From assembly GCA_035537095.1 (NCBI GenBank), contig DATLMV010000063.1, positions 1 through 33,901 of the forward strand: 33,901 bases of DNA, in the 5' to 3' direction. Under the pieces are notes generated by a model, which did not search any database, was not told where the DNA came from, and worked only from the letters and a program-made list of their open reading frames with translations. The translations under genes were made by a program, and so were the position numbers. Position 1 is the stretch's first letter. Each line of letters opens with the position of its first letter. Below, piece after piece: positions 25,564-32,441 of this stretch. Source of the stretch: DASWNP01 sp035537095. GTDB taxonomy: Bacteria; Acidobacteriota; Blastocatellia; Pyrinomonadales; Pyrinomonadaceae.

Positions 25564-26271
25564 ATGAGCCAGCAAAGAGCAAGGGCCGTTTTGGTGACGG
25601 ATAGAAACGGTCTGCGCGGGACGATTGATGCGTCGTCGCCGGAACTCGACAGCGGTCGCGGGCAGGCGCTCGTACACTTGGAGAACGGTCAGCAGGCGTT
25701 TGTCCCCGTGGACGAACTGCATTTGCAGAACGACGGCAGCTACGCGCTCGCCTTCAGTTTCTCCGAACTGATACAGATGTCCGCGCCGCCGCGCGACACG
25801 CGCACGGGCGGGCGCACGCGCGACGAACAGGAGACGGTGGTCGTCCCGGTCGTGGCCGAGCGGCTCGACGTGCAGAAGCGCAAGGTCGAGTCGGGCGGCG
25901 TGCGTATCAAAAAAATCGTCCACGAGCGCGAGGAGATTATTGACGAGCCTCTGATGCGCGAAGAGGTGCAGGTCAAACGCGTGCCGGTCAATCGCGTCGT
26001 CGAAGGCCCGATTCCGGTGCGCCACGTCGGCAATACGATGATCGTCTCGCTGCTCGAAGAGGTGCTCGTCGTCGAGAAGCGTCTGATGTTGAAAGAGGAA
26101 CTCCACATCACGAAGGGCGAGGTCGAGACCTACAAGCCGCAGCGCATCATGCTGCGGACGGAGGAAGCGACCGTCGAACGCGTCGAGACGCCGTTTGACG
26201 AGCGGCGCAGCGAGACGACGAGGGATGCGACGAGGGACGCCGGGAGCGTGCGGGATAATCCCCCGCGATAG
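25564..26271 (+). CDS. YsnF/AvaK-type protein without glycine zipper (DUF2382)
   Basis: Stress-associated protein of unknown role. It has 235 residues. The N-terminus (5-75, VLVTDRNGLRGTIDASSPEL...FVPVDELHLQNDGSYAL) looks like a PRC-barrel-type small beta domain. A DUF2382 domain follows (VVVPVVAERLDVQKRKVESGGVRI, then two further charged units to about 215). Unlike its two neighbours it has no Gly-rich membrane segment, so it is probably soluble. GAAAGGA precedes the ATG at good spacing. The last ~20 residues are disordered and charged. Confidence 0.85.
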   Translation: MSQQRARAVLVTDRNGLRGTIDASSPELDSGRGQALVHLENGQQAFVPVDELHLQNDGSYALAFSFSELIQMSAPPRDTRTGGRTRDEQETVVVPVVAERLDVQKRKVESGGVRIKKIVHEREEIIDEPLMREEVQVKRVPVNRVVEGPIPVRHVGNTMIVSLLEEVLVVEKRLMLKEELHITKGEVETYKPQRIMLRTEEATVERVETPFDERRSETTRDATRDAGSVRDNPPR

Positions 26272-26279
26272 CTTGATTC

Positions 26280-26317
26280 CGGCGCGTCGCGCGGCGCGTG
26301 TGCCGCGCGACGCGCCG
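26280..26317. terminator. Very stable GC hairpin, terminator-like but without T-run
   Basis: Perfect 16-bp stem (26280-26295 with 26302-26317), almost all G and C, with 6-nt loop GCGTGT. It sits between two ysnF-like genes. The following sequence is ATTCGGATG, so classical rho-independent termination is unlikely. It may attenuate, stabilise an upstream 3' end, or terminate both ways with help. Confidence 0.6.
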
Positions 26318-26357
26318 ATTCGGATGAATATTCGAGAGATAAAGAAAGGGTAAAAAG

Positions 26358-27476
26358 ATGGCGAAGACAGTTATCGGTCTCTTTGACAACCGCAGCGCCG
26401 CGCAGGGCGTCGTGTCGGATTTATTAAATGAAGGCTTCACGCGCGACGACATCAGCGTCGTGGCGAAACAGCTTGAATCGAAGCGGGGCGATGTCGAATA
26501 CGTCGAGGAGGACGGCCACGAGCAGGTCGAGGATATGGCGAAGGGTGCGGGCACGGGCGCGGCCATCGGCGGCGCAGCCGGTCTGCTCTTGAGCCTGACG
26601 GCGCTTGCCATCCCCGGCATCGGCCCCGTGCTGGCCGCCGGGCCTATCGCCGCCATCATCGCGGGCGCAGGCATCGGCGCGACGGCGGGCGGTGCAGTCA
26701 CGGGACTGACGCGTCTCGGTCTCGACGACCACGAAGCGGGCGCGTACGCCGAGGGCGTGCGGCGCGGCGGGACGCTCGTCAGCGTCAACGCTCCCGACGA
26801 CAGGGCCGACTCGGCGGTCGGTCTGATGAAGCGTCACGGCGCGATTGAGATTGACAAGCGCGCCGCGCAATGGCGCGAAGAGGGCTGGACGGGCTTCGAC
26901 GCCTCGGCGACCCACGCCGCATTCGATTCCTACAGCAACCACAGCGGGGGCGCGCAACGCACCTCCGACGCGCCTTCCGATATCACCGCCGAACACGAAC
27001 GCGTCCGCACACAACAGGCGACGCCGCGCGCATCGGCGGGGCACGACGAAATCGCGCTGCCGGTGGTCGAGGAACGTCTGGAAGTCGGTAAGCGCGAGGT
27101 CGAGCGGGGCGGCGTGCGCGTGCAGAGCCGCGTCAGCGAGACGCCGGTCGAGCGCGACGTGCAACTGCGCGAGGAGCACGTCCACGTCGAGCGTAATCCG
27201 GTTGACTACACCTTCCACGGCGGCGAGTCCGAAGCCTTCAAGGAGGCGCAGATCGAGATTCGTGAAGCCTACGAGGAACTGATCGTCAACAAGAAAGCCC
27301 GCGTCGTCGAGGAAGTGGTCATCGGCAAGGACGTGGAGCAGCACACGGAAACCGTGCGCGAAACCTTGCGCCGGACGGATGTCGAGGTCGAGCAGTTGGA
27401 ACCGGGGCAGGCCCGCAGCGCCAACGCTTCGGCGCAGCCGAACAATCCGCCGCGCGGCGGTTCGGAGAACGTCTGA
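26358..27476 (+). CDS. YsnF/AvaK-type stress protein with glycine zipper (DUF2382)
   Basis: Paralogue of the gene at 24434. It has 372 residues. The N-terminal 17M-like domain (TVIGLFDNRSAAQGVVSDLLNEGF) is followed by a Gly/Ala zipper (about 57-115), an extra segment (about 130-220) with SVGLMKRHGAIEIDKRAAQWREEGW, then DUF2382 (ALPVVEERLEVGKREVERGG onward). The DUF2382 parts of both paralogues are nearly parallel, including EARVVEEVVIGK / KARVVEEVVIGK. GAAAGGG lies about 8 nt upstream of the ATG. The C-terminus is Asn/Pro-rich. Confidence 0.88.
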   Translation: MAKTVIGLFDNRSAAQGVVSDLLNEGFTRDDISVVAKQLESKRGDVEYVEEDGHEQVEDMAKGAGTGAAIGGAAGLLLSLTALAIPGIGPVLAAGPIAAIIAGAGIGATAGGAVTGLTRLGLDDHEAGAYAEGVRRGGTLVSVNAPDDRADSAVGLMKRHGAIEIDKRAAQWREEGWTGFDASATHAAFDSYSNHSGGAQRTSDAPSDITAEHERVRTQQATPRASAGHDEIALPVVEERLEVGKREVERGGVRVQSRVSETPVERDVQLREEHVHVERNPVDYTFHGGESEAFKEAQIEIREAYEELIVNKKARVVEEVVIGKDVEQHTETVRETLRRTDVEVEQLEPGQARSANASAQPNNPPRGGSENV

Positions 27477-27616
27477 ACGATTGTCGGAATGGGCGAACGA
27501 TTGGAAGTCGCCGCCGACGCCGCACGTCGTCGCAAGTGGTCGTTGCGCGGCGGATGCGCGGGGCTTCCGTCCTTCGTCGTTGTCTTTTACCTTAACAATC
27601 AGGGAGAACTTTGAAG

Positions 27617-27952
27617 ATGAAAATTCGCAACTTGTCCCGCAGTTTTCGAGCCTTCGCGCTCGGCTTCTGCCTCCTGGCTTTGGTGCTGCCCGCGATGGCG
27701 CAGAACAACAATAACAACTCCACCACGACCGCGAACGACAACACCACGACCACCACGCGGACGACCGAAAACCGCCGCGACGCTCCCGTCGTCCGGGAGA
27801 CGAACGACGACGATACCGACTGGGGCTGGCTCGGACTGCTCGGTCTGGCCGGTCTGCTCGGCCTGATGCCGAAGAAGCGCGTCGCCGTGCCCGTCGTTCA
27901 CGAGACGCGCGAGGTGCGCGACGACCGCACGCCCAACACGCCGCGCCGCTAA
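27617..27952 (+). CDS. WGxxGxxG-type secreted/membrane protein
   Basis: It has 111 residues. The signal peptide ends near AMAQ (about residue 26). An Asn/Thr-rich stretch is followed by DDDTDWGWLGLLGLAGLLGL, the WGxxGxxG signature, then a basic PKKR stop-transfer and a charged tail. Proteins with this motif are small envelope proteins of unknown function. I chose ATG 27617 because AGGGAGA is 9-10 nt upstream; a TTG two codons earlier would be too close. A strong terminator follows. The gene ends the stress-protein block and may be co-regulated with it. Confidence 0.85.
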   Translation: MKIRNLSRSFRAFALGFCLLALVLPAMAQNNNNNSTTTANDNTTTTTRTTENRRDAPVVRETNDDDTDWGWLGLLGLAGLLGLMPKKRVAVPVVHETREVRDDRTPNTPRR

Positions 27953-27990
27953 AGGCGGACGCTTTACGGCATTCGGCAAACGAATGCTCA

Positions 27991-28029
27991 AACAGCGACG
28001 GGAGCATCGCCTCCCGTCGCTGTTTTTTT
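27991..28029 (+). terminator. Strong rho-independent terminator
   Basis: Perfect 14-bp stem (27991-28004 with 28011-28024), 6-nt loop CATCGC and seven T at 28023-28029. It closes the ysnF/WGxxGxxG block. Confidence 0.95.
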
Positions 28030-28090
28030 GTCTCCGGTAGTTCGGTCGCCGCGCGTTTTCAACCTCGCCAACAGCGCGCGGGAAAAGTTG

Positions 28091-28119
28091 TTGACGAAAG
28101 AGGGTCGGCGTGCTAGTTT
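28091..28119 (+). promoter_or_regulatory. Candidate promoter of the repeat-protein gene
   Basis: TTGACG (28091-28096), 17-bp spacer, TAGTTT (28114-28119) preceded by TGC, an extended -10 feature. The -35 is strong and the -10 weak. It lies after the terminator and about 115 nt before the start codon. Confidence 0.4.
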
Positions 28120-28238
28120 GCGTCTCTCCCGAAAGTTCCCTCAATTCGCACTTGCTGACGCCGACCAAACGTTCCCCGTCTGGCCGCACATCTCTTTTCC
28201 TAACCGTTTCACTCACCCATCCCAAGGAGGATTTACCC

Positions 28239-29195
28239 TTGCATCTACTCAAACGTTTCCGCGCGGCGACGCTCGCCGTGCTCGCCCTCGGTTTCCTGCT
28301 CTCCGGCGGCCACAGCGCGCTCGCGCAAAACGGGCCTTTCGTCTTCATCACGCATTGGGGTCTCAGCACCGACCGGCCCGTGCCCGCCGACTACACCGGC
28401 GACATGGCCGCCGACATCGCCATCTTTCGCCCGAGCGACAGCAACTGGTGGGTCAAAGACCTGTTCAGCAACTCTCACTTCGCCGTCAACTGGGGACTCG
28501 CCTCCGACATCTGCGTCCCCGCCGACTACGACGGCGACGGCAAGGCCGACGTGGCCGTCTATCGCCCGAGCGACGGCAACTTCTACGTGCTGCGTAGCTC
28601 TAACAACACCGTCGGCATTCTCTACATCGGCAGCGCACTCGAAGACGTGCCGCAACCCGGCGACTACGACGGCGACAACAAGGCCGATGCCGCCGTCTGG
28701 CGTCCGAGCACGGGCCAATGGCTCATCCGCCAAAGCTCGAACAACGAAGTCAGAGTTCAACAATGGGGTCTCGAAACGGACACCCCCGTCGCCGCAGATT
28801 ACGACGGCGACAACAAGACCGACATCGCCGTCTGGCGTCCGAGCGAGGGTAACTGGTACATCATCAGGAGCGCGAGCGGCGGCGTCGCCATCCAATGGGG
28901 ACTGAGCACCGATAAGGTTATCCCCGCAGATTACGACGGCGACAACAAGACCGACATCGCCGTCTTCCGTCCGAGCGAAAACAACTGGTACATCCTGCAA
29001 AGCTCCGTCAATACGATGCGGGTCGTCAACTGGGGCGACATCAACACGCTCGGCGACCAACTCGTCCCCGCCGACTACAACGGCGACTGCGCCGCCGACA
29101 TCGCCGTCTGGCGTCCGAGCGAGGGCAACTGGTACGTCCTCGAAAGCGACGGCCCCTGCACGGCCACGCGACCGCTGCCGCGAGAGGACAACTAG
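28239..29195 (+). CDS. Secreted FG-GAP/VCBS-like repeat protein
   Basis: Exported protein of six ~45-residue repeats, probably a beta-propeller that binds calcium. It has 318 residues from a TTG at 28239, chosen because AAGGAGG lies 8 nt upstream and a clean signal peptide follows (HLLKRFRAATLAVLALGFLL, cleavage near ALAQ). Each repeat has the core PADYDGDNKTDIAVWRPS followed by NWYI and a final WG or W. The DxDGDxKxD loop is the calcium-binding motif. The fourth and fifth repeats are nearly identical, pointing to recent duplication. No catalytic motif. The function is likely binding or structural at the cell surface. Confidence 0.9.
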   Translation: MHLLKRFRAATLAVLALGFLLSGGHSALAQNGPFVFITHWGLSTDRPVPADYTGDMAADIAIFRPSDSNWWVKDLFSNSHFAVNWGLASDICVPADYDGDGKADVAVYRPSDGNFYVLRSSNNTVGILYIGSALEDVPQPGDYDGDNKADAAVWRPSTGQWLIRQSSNNEVRVQQWGLETDTPVAADYDGDNKTDIAVWRPSEGNWYIIRSASGGVAIQWGLSTDKVIPADYDGDNKTDIAVFRPSENNWYILQSSVNTMRVVNWGDINTLGDQLVPADYNGDCAADIAVWRPSEGNWYVLESDGPCTATRPLPREDN

Positions 29196-29342
29196 CCCGA
29201 CCCCCGCTCTCACAAACTATTGTCTGACGGAGAAACGGTCTTCGTAAAATATCTCAGGCGTCTTGAAAGCCGCATCAACAGCGGCCCAAAACAGGTCAAA
29301 GGTATTCACCAGACCGCTCCGCAGAGTTTGTCCGGACAAGAT

Positions 29343-29387
29343 GAGTCGTCCGCCCGCGCGTGTGATAGACGCGCGGACGGACGACTC
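29343..29387. terminator. 19-bp hairpin, possible terminator of the repeat-protein gene
   Basis: 29343-29361 pairs with 29369-29387 with one mismatch, around the 7-nt loop GTGATAG. The sequence after it (GTTCTCTG) has only a weak T content, so termination would be imperfect. A preceding 12-bp palindrome raises the chance of a regulatory role. Confidence 0.55.
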
Positions 29388-29476
29388 GTTCTCTGTCCCG
29401 ATAGTGATTCATCCCGTCAAAAATTCATCACGTCGAAGCTTTTTTCGAGAGGGTTTCCTTTCCGTGCGTGACATCG

Positions 29477-29485
29477 TGCTATCAT
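29477..29485 (+). promoter_or_regulatory. Candidate extended -10 promoter of the MgtE-N/CBS gene
   Basis: TGC followed by TATCAT (29480-29485; five of six consensus bases). No good -35 is seen at 16-18 bp. It would give a leader of about 28 nt before the ATG at 29520. Confidence 0.4.
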
Positions 29486-29519
29486 CGGCGCAACGGTTTC
29501 AGGAGCGTCTCTGTCGTCT

Positions 29520-30758
29520 ATGTTGTATCTCTCGCAGGTGCTTGGCCGTCCCGTCCGCGATCGAGAGGGCGAGCGGCGCGCGACGATTAAGGATGTCATC
29601 GTGCGGCTCGGCGAAGACCACCCGCCCGTGACGGGACTCGTCGCGCGGTCGGGCCGCCGCGACTTCTTCGTCGCCCGCCCGACCATCGCGCAACTCAACT
29701 ACGCGGGCGCACGACTCAACTCCGACAAGTTTGACCTCACGCCCTTCACGCGCTACGAAGGCGAAGTCCTGCTGGCGCGCGACGTGCTCGACAAGCAACT
29801 GATAGACGTTGACGGCAAGCGCGTCGTCCGCGTCAACGACGTGCAGTTGATCGAAGCGGGCGGCGAGTTGCGCGTCACGGGCGCGGACGTGAGTTTGCAG
29901 GGCTTGTGGCGCAGGCTCGCCCCGGCGGGCTTGAGCGGCAAACAACGCCCGGTCGAAGTCATTGACTGGGCCGACGTGGGATACCTTGCGACCGATGCGG
30001 CCACCGTCCGCTTGAAGTCTTCCGCAGACAAACTCGCGCGCCTCCATCCGGTCGAGATTGCGCGGCTCGCCGAAGCCCTCTCGTATCATCAGACGGCGGA
30101 GGTCGTCGAGGCTCTGGACGACGAGACCGCCGCCGAAACTCTGGAGGAGATGCCCGAGGAACAACAGGCGCGCATCATCGGCGACATGGACGAGGAACGC
30201 GCCGCCGACATTCTCGAATGGATGTCGCCGGACGAAGCGGCGGACGTGCTCGGCGACCTGCCCGAAGCCAAAGCCGAAGAACTGCTCGGTCTGATGGAGG
30301 GCGCGGAGCAGGCCGACGTGGCCGAGCTTCTGCCCTACGAAGACAACACGGCGGGCGGGCTGATGACGACGGAGTTCGTCACGCTCCCGAAAAATCTCAC
30401 GGTCGCCGGAGCCCTCGCGCGCCTGCGCGAGATGGCCGAAACGCCGAACATGATCTATTACCTCTACGTCGTCGAGACGGAAGGCTCATGGAAGTTGTGC
30501 GGCGTCATCGCGCTCCGCAGCCTGATTCTCGCCGACCCGACCTTTCGTCTCGACGATGTGATGCGCGACGATTTCCAACACGCGCACACCGGCGACGCGG
30601 CGCGCGAAGTGGCCGAACTCATCGCCGAATACAACCTGCTCGCGCTCCCCGTCCTCGACGACGCGGGCGACATCGCAGGCATCGTCACCGTTGACGACGC
30701 GATGGAACTGCTGCTCCCGAAAGGCTGGCGGCAACGACTACCCAGAGTTTTCGGGTAG
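29520..30758 (+). CDS. Soluble MgtE N-domain/CBS protein with PRC-barrel-like N-terminus
   Basis: Looks like the cytoplasmic, Mg-sensing half of an MgtE transporter without the membrane half. It has 412 residues. Residues 1-165 contain two PRC-barrel-like units (LGRPVRDREGERRATIKDVIV; LLARDVLDKQLIDVDGKRVVRVNDVQL). Residues ~170-275 are the acidic MgtE N superhelical domain (HPVEIARLAEAL, AAETLEEMPEEQQARIIGDM, MSPDEAADVLGDLP). A CBS pair follows (about 283-405; AGGLMTTEFVTLP, PVLDDAGDIAGIVTVDDAMELL). The next gene is an NRAMP-like transporter, so this protein may regulate it in trans. Some related proteins carry both parts fused; this is from memory. Confidence 0.9.
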   Translation: MLYLSQVLGRPVRDREGERRATIKDVIVRLGEDHPPVTGLVARSGRRDFFVARPTIAQLNYAGARLNSDKFDLTPFTRYEGEVLLARDVLDKQLIDVDGKRVVRVNDVQLIEAGGELRVTGADVSLQGLWRRLAPAGLSGKQRPVEVIDWADVGYLATDAATVRLKSSADKLARLHPVEIARLAEALSYHQTAEVVEALDDETAAETLEEMPEEQQARIIGDMDEERAADILEWMSPDEAADVLGDLPEAKAEELLGLMEGAEQADVAELLPYEDNTAGGLMTTEFVTLPKNLTVAGALARLREMAETPNMIYYLYVVETEGSWKLCGVIALRSLILADPTFRLDDVMRDDFQHAHTGDAAREVAELIAEYNLLALPVLDDAGDIAGIVTVDDAMELLLPKGWRQRLPRVFG

Positions 30759-30761
30759 TCG

Positions 30762-30893
30762 AAGGCACAAGTGAAAAGGTAAAAGGCAAAAGTAACTGCC
30801 GCACGCGCGCGCAGAGCGTCGCACTCGTTGATATTATTTGCCCGTCGCTTTTTTCACTTTTACCTTTTGCCTTTTTACTTTTTACTTCTACTT
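30762..30893. repeat. Heptamer inverted array G (MgtE-N / NRAMP junction)
   Basis: Left arm 30762-30794: AAGGCAC, AAGTGAA, AAGGTAA, AAGGCAA, AAGTAAC. Right arm 30849-30893: CACTTTT, ACCTTTT, GCCTTTT, TACTTTT, TACTTCT. Same unit type as arrays A and C. The variants are not in mirrored register, so pairing is imperfect. It starts 4 bp after the stop of the first gene. It is not translated here, yet one minus-strand frame would read a similar basic stretch followed by a hydrophobic core. Confidence 0.88.
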
Positions 30894-30916
30894 TATGGAC
30901 GGAGACCCTCCAGATT

Positions 30917-32221
30917 ATGGTCGAGCCGCGCGCAGCCGTGAGAGAGGCGGGGCGTCGCCTGTGGCGTCGCAGCGCGAGCGGTGTGCGCCGGACGGCGACG
31001 TGGCGCACGGGCCTGCTCGCCTACATCGCCGTCATCGGCCCCGGCATGATTGCCGCCAACGCGGGCAACGACGCGGGCGGCATCGCCACCTACGCCTCGG
31101 CGGGCGCGACCTACGGCTACAGCCTGCTCTGGACTTTTATCCCGCTGACCATCGCGCTCGGCATCGTGCAGGAGACGTGCGCGCGGATGGGCGCGGTGAC
31201 GGGCAAGGGTCTCTCCGAGTTGATTCGTGAGCAGTTCGGCGTGCGCTGGACGGCGCTCGTCATGCTCGCGCTCCTCATTGCCAACGGCGGCGTGACGGTC
31301 TCGGAGTTCGTCGGCATCGCGGCGGCGATGGAGATTTTCGGCGTCCCGCGCTACGTCGCCGTGCCGCTGGCGGCGGGCGCGATCTGGTGGCTCGTCGTCA
31401 AAGGTTCATACAAACGGGTCGAGCGCGTCTTCCTTTTGATGTCGCTCGTCTTCTTCGGCTACATCATCTCGGCCTTCCTCGCGCGCCCCGCTTGGGGCGA
31501 GGTCGGGCGCGCGATGATTCGTCCCACGTGGAGCGCAGACCCCGCGTATCTCTTCACCGTCGTCGCCATCATCGGCACGACCATCTCGCCCTACATGCAG
31601 GTCTTCGTGCAATCGTCGGTCGTCGAAAAAGGCGTGACCGAGGAAGGCTACGGTTTGACGCGCGCGGACGTGTGGGTCGGGACGGTCTTCGCCGTCTCGA
31701 TTGCCTTCTTCATCGTCATCTCGACGGCGGCGACGCTGCACACGAACGGCATCCGCATCGAGTTCGCCGAGGACGCCGCGCGCGCCCTCGAACCTTTGGC
31801 GGGGCCATACGCGAAACTGCTGTTCGCCGTCGGACTCTTCGGCGCGTCCATGCTCGCGGCGGGCGTGCTGCCGCTGGCGACGGCCTACTCCATCAGCGAA
31901 GCCCTCGGATTCGAGAAGGGCGTCTCGCGCAACTTTCGTGAAGCGCCGATATTCTTGGGCATCTTCACCTTCCTCATCGCCGTCGGCGGGCTGGTGGCGA
32001 TGCTGCCCGGCCTCCCGCTCTTCGACGTGCTGCTCGTCACGCAGGTCATCAACGGGCTGCTGCTGCCCGTGCTGCTCGTCGCCATCCTGCGCCTCGTCAA
32101 CAAGGAAGAATTAATGGGTGTACATCGCAACGGGCCGGTCTATAATGTCGCCGCATGGCTGACCGTCCTCGTCGTCTCCGCGCTGTCGCTGCTCTTTATC
32201 GCCAGCAAACTCGTCCGCTAG
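30917..32221 (+). CDS. NRAMP-family divalent metal transporter with altered binding site
   Basis: Metal-ion importer of the SLC11 fold: 434 residues, about 11 helices, and a basic N-terminal extension (1-30). The first-helix motif DPGN is DAGG here (52-55), and the sixth-helix A-x-x-M-P-H is T-x-I-S-P-Y (222-227). Thus the metal-binding Asn and Met of Mn/Fe transporters are replaced by Gly and Ser. Such changes occur in distant clades such as the Mg-transporting NRMT group, whose site is wider. The upstream MgtE-like gene supports Mg as a substrate. Start ATG 30917 has GGAG 12 nt upstream, which is not strong. Confidence 0.88.
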   Translation: MVEPRAAVREAGRRLWRRSASGVRRTATWRTGLLAYIAVIGPGMIAANAGNDAGGIATYASAGATYGYSLLWTFIPLTIALGIVQETCARMGAVTGKGLSELIREQFGVRWTALVMLALLIANGGVTVSEFVGIAAAMEIFGVPRYVAVPLAAGAIWWLVVKGSYKRVERVFLLMSLVFFGYIISAFLARPAWGEVGRAMIRPTWSADPAYLFTVVAIIGTTISPYMQVFVQSSVVEKGVTEEGYGLTRADVWVGTVFAVSIAFFIVISTAATLHTNGIRIEFAEDAARALEPLAGPYAKLLFAVGLFGASMLAAGVLPLATAYSISEALGFEKGVSRNFREAPIFLGIFTFLIAVGGLVAMLPGLPLFDVLLVTQVINGLLLPVLLVAILRLVNKEELMGVHRNGPVYNVAAWLTVLVVSALSLLFIASKLVR

Positions 32222-32436
32222 TCCGAAGTCGGCTGCGAGTCCAAAGTCTGAACGTCCAAAGTCGAAAGTCAAAACCTGAAGCCGCTCAATAGTTTTGGAC
32301 TTTCGCCTCTAACTGCTCAATGACTTTGGACTTGTGACTTTATAACTTTCGACTTTCCGTTGACTTTGGACTTTCGACTTTTAGACTTTGGACTGCTAAA
32401 CGACTTTGGACTTGTGACTTTCAGACTTTAAACTTG
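32222..32436. repeat. Heptamer inverted array H (NRAMP / MscS junction), longest array
   Basis: Left arm 32222-32274 carries GTCCAAA/GTCGAAA units; right arm 32294-32436 carries many GACTTTG, GACTTTC and GACTTGT units with interruptions. It begins at the base after the NRAMP stop and ends 5 bp before the next start codon, filling the whole gap. The right arm is almost three times as long as the left, so several alternative hairpins are possible. Confidence 0.9.
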
Positions 32437-32441
32437 AAGAC

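Larger units (their letters stand above)
29196..29519. other. Intergenic region with hairpin and palindrome
   Basis: 324 bp with no supported gene. It contains a 12-bp palindrome TTGTCCGGACAA (29328-29339), a long hairpin (29343-29387) and, close to the next gene, a likely extended -10 element. No heptamer array is present. Confidence 0.7.

Noticed and set aside
29328..29339. 12-bp palindrome TTGTCCGGACAA as an insertion or attachment site
   Set aside because: No second copy, no integrase or transposase gene and no direct repeats are seen in the window.
30685..31008. Possible minus-strand gene of 107 residues over array G
   Set aside because: It runs across the ends of two plus-strand genes and has no family resemblance. 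Only its array-derived part looks like a signal peptide, which is a property of the repeat.
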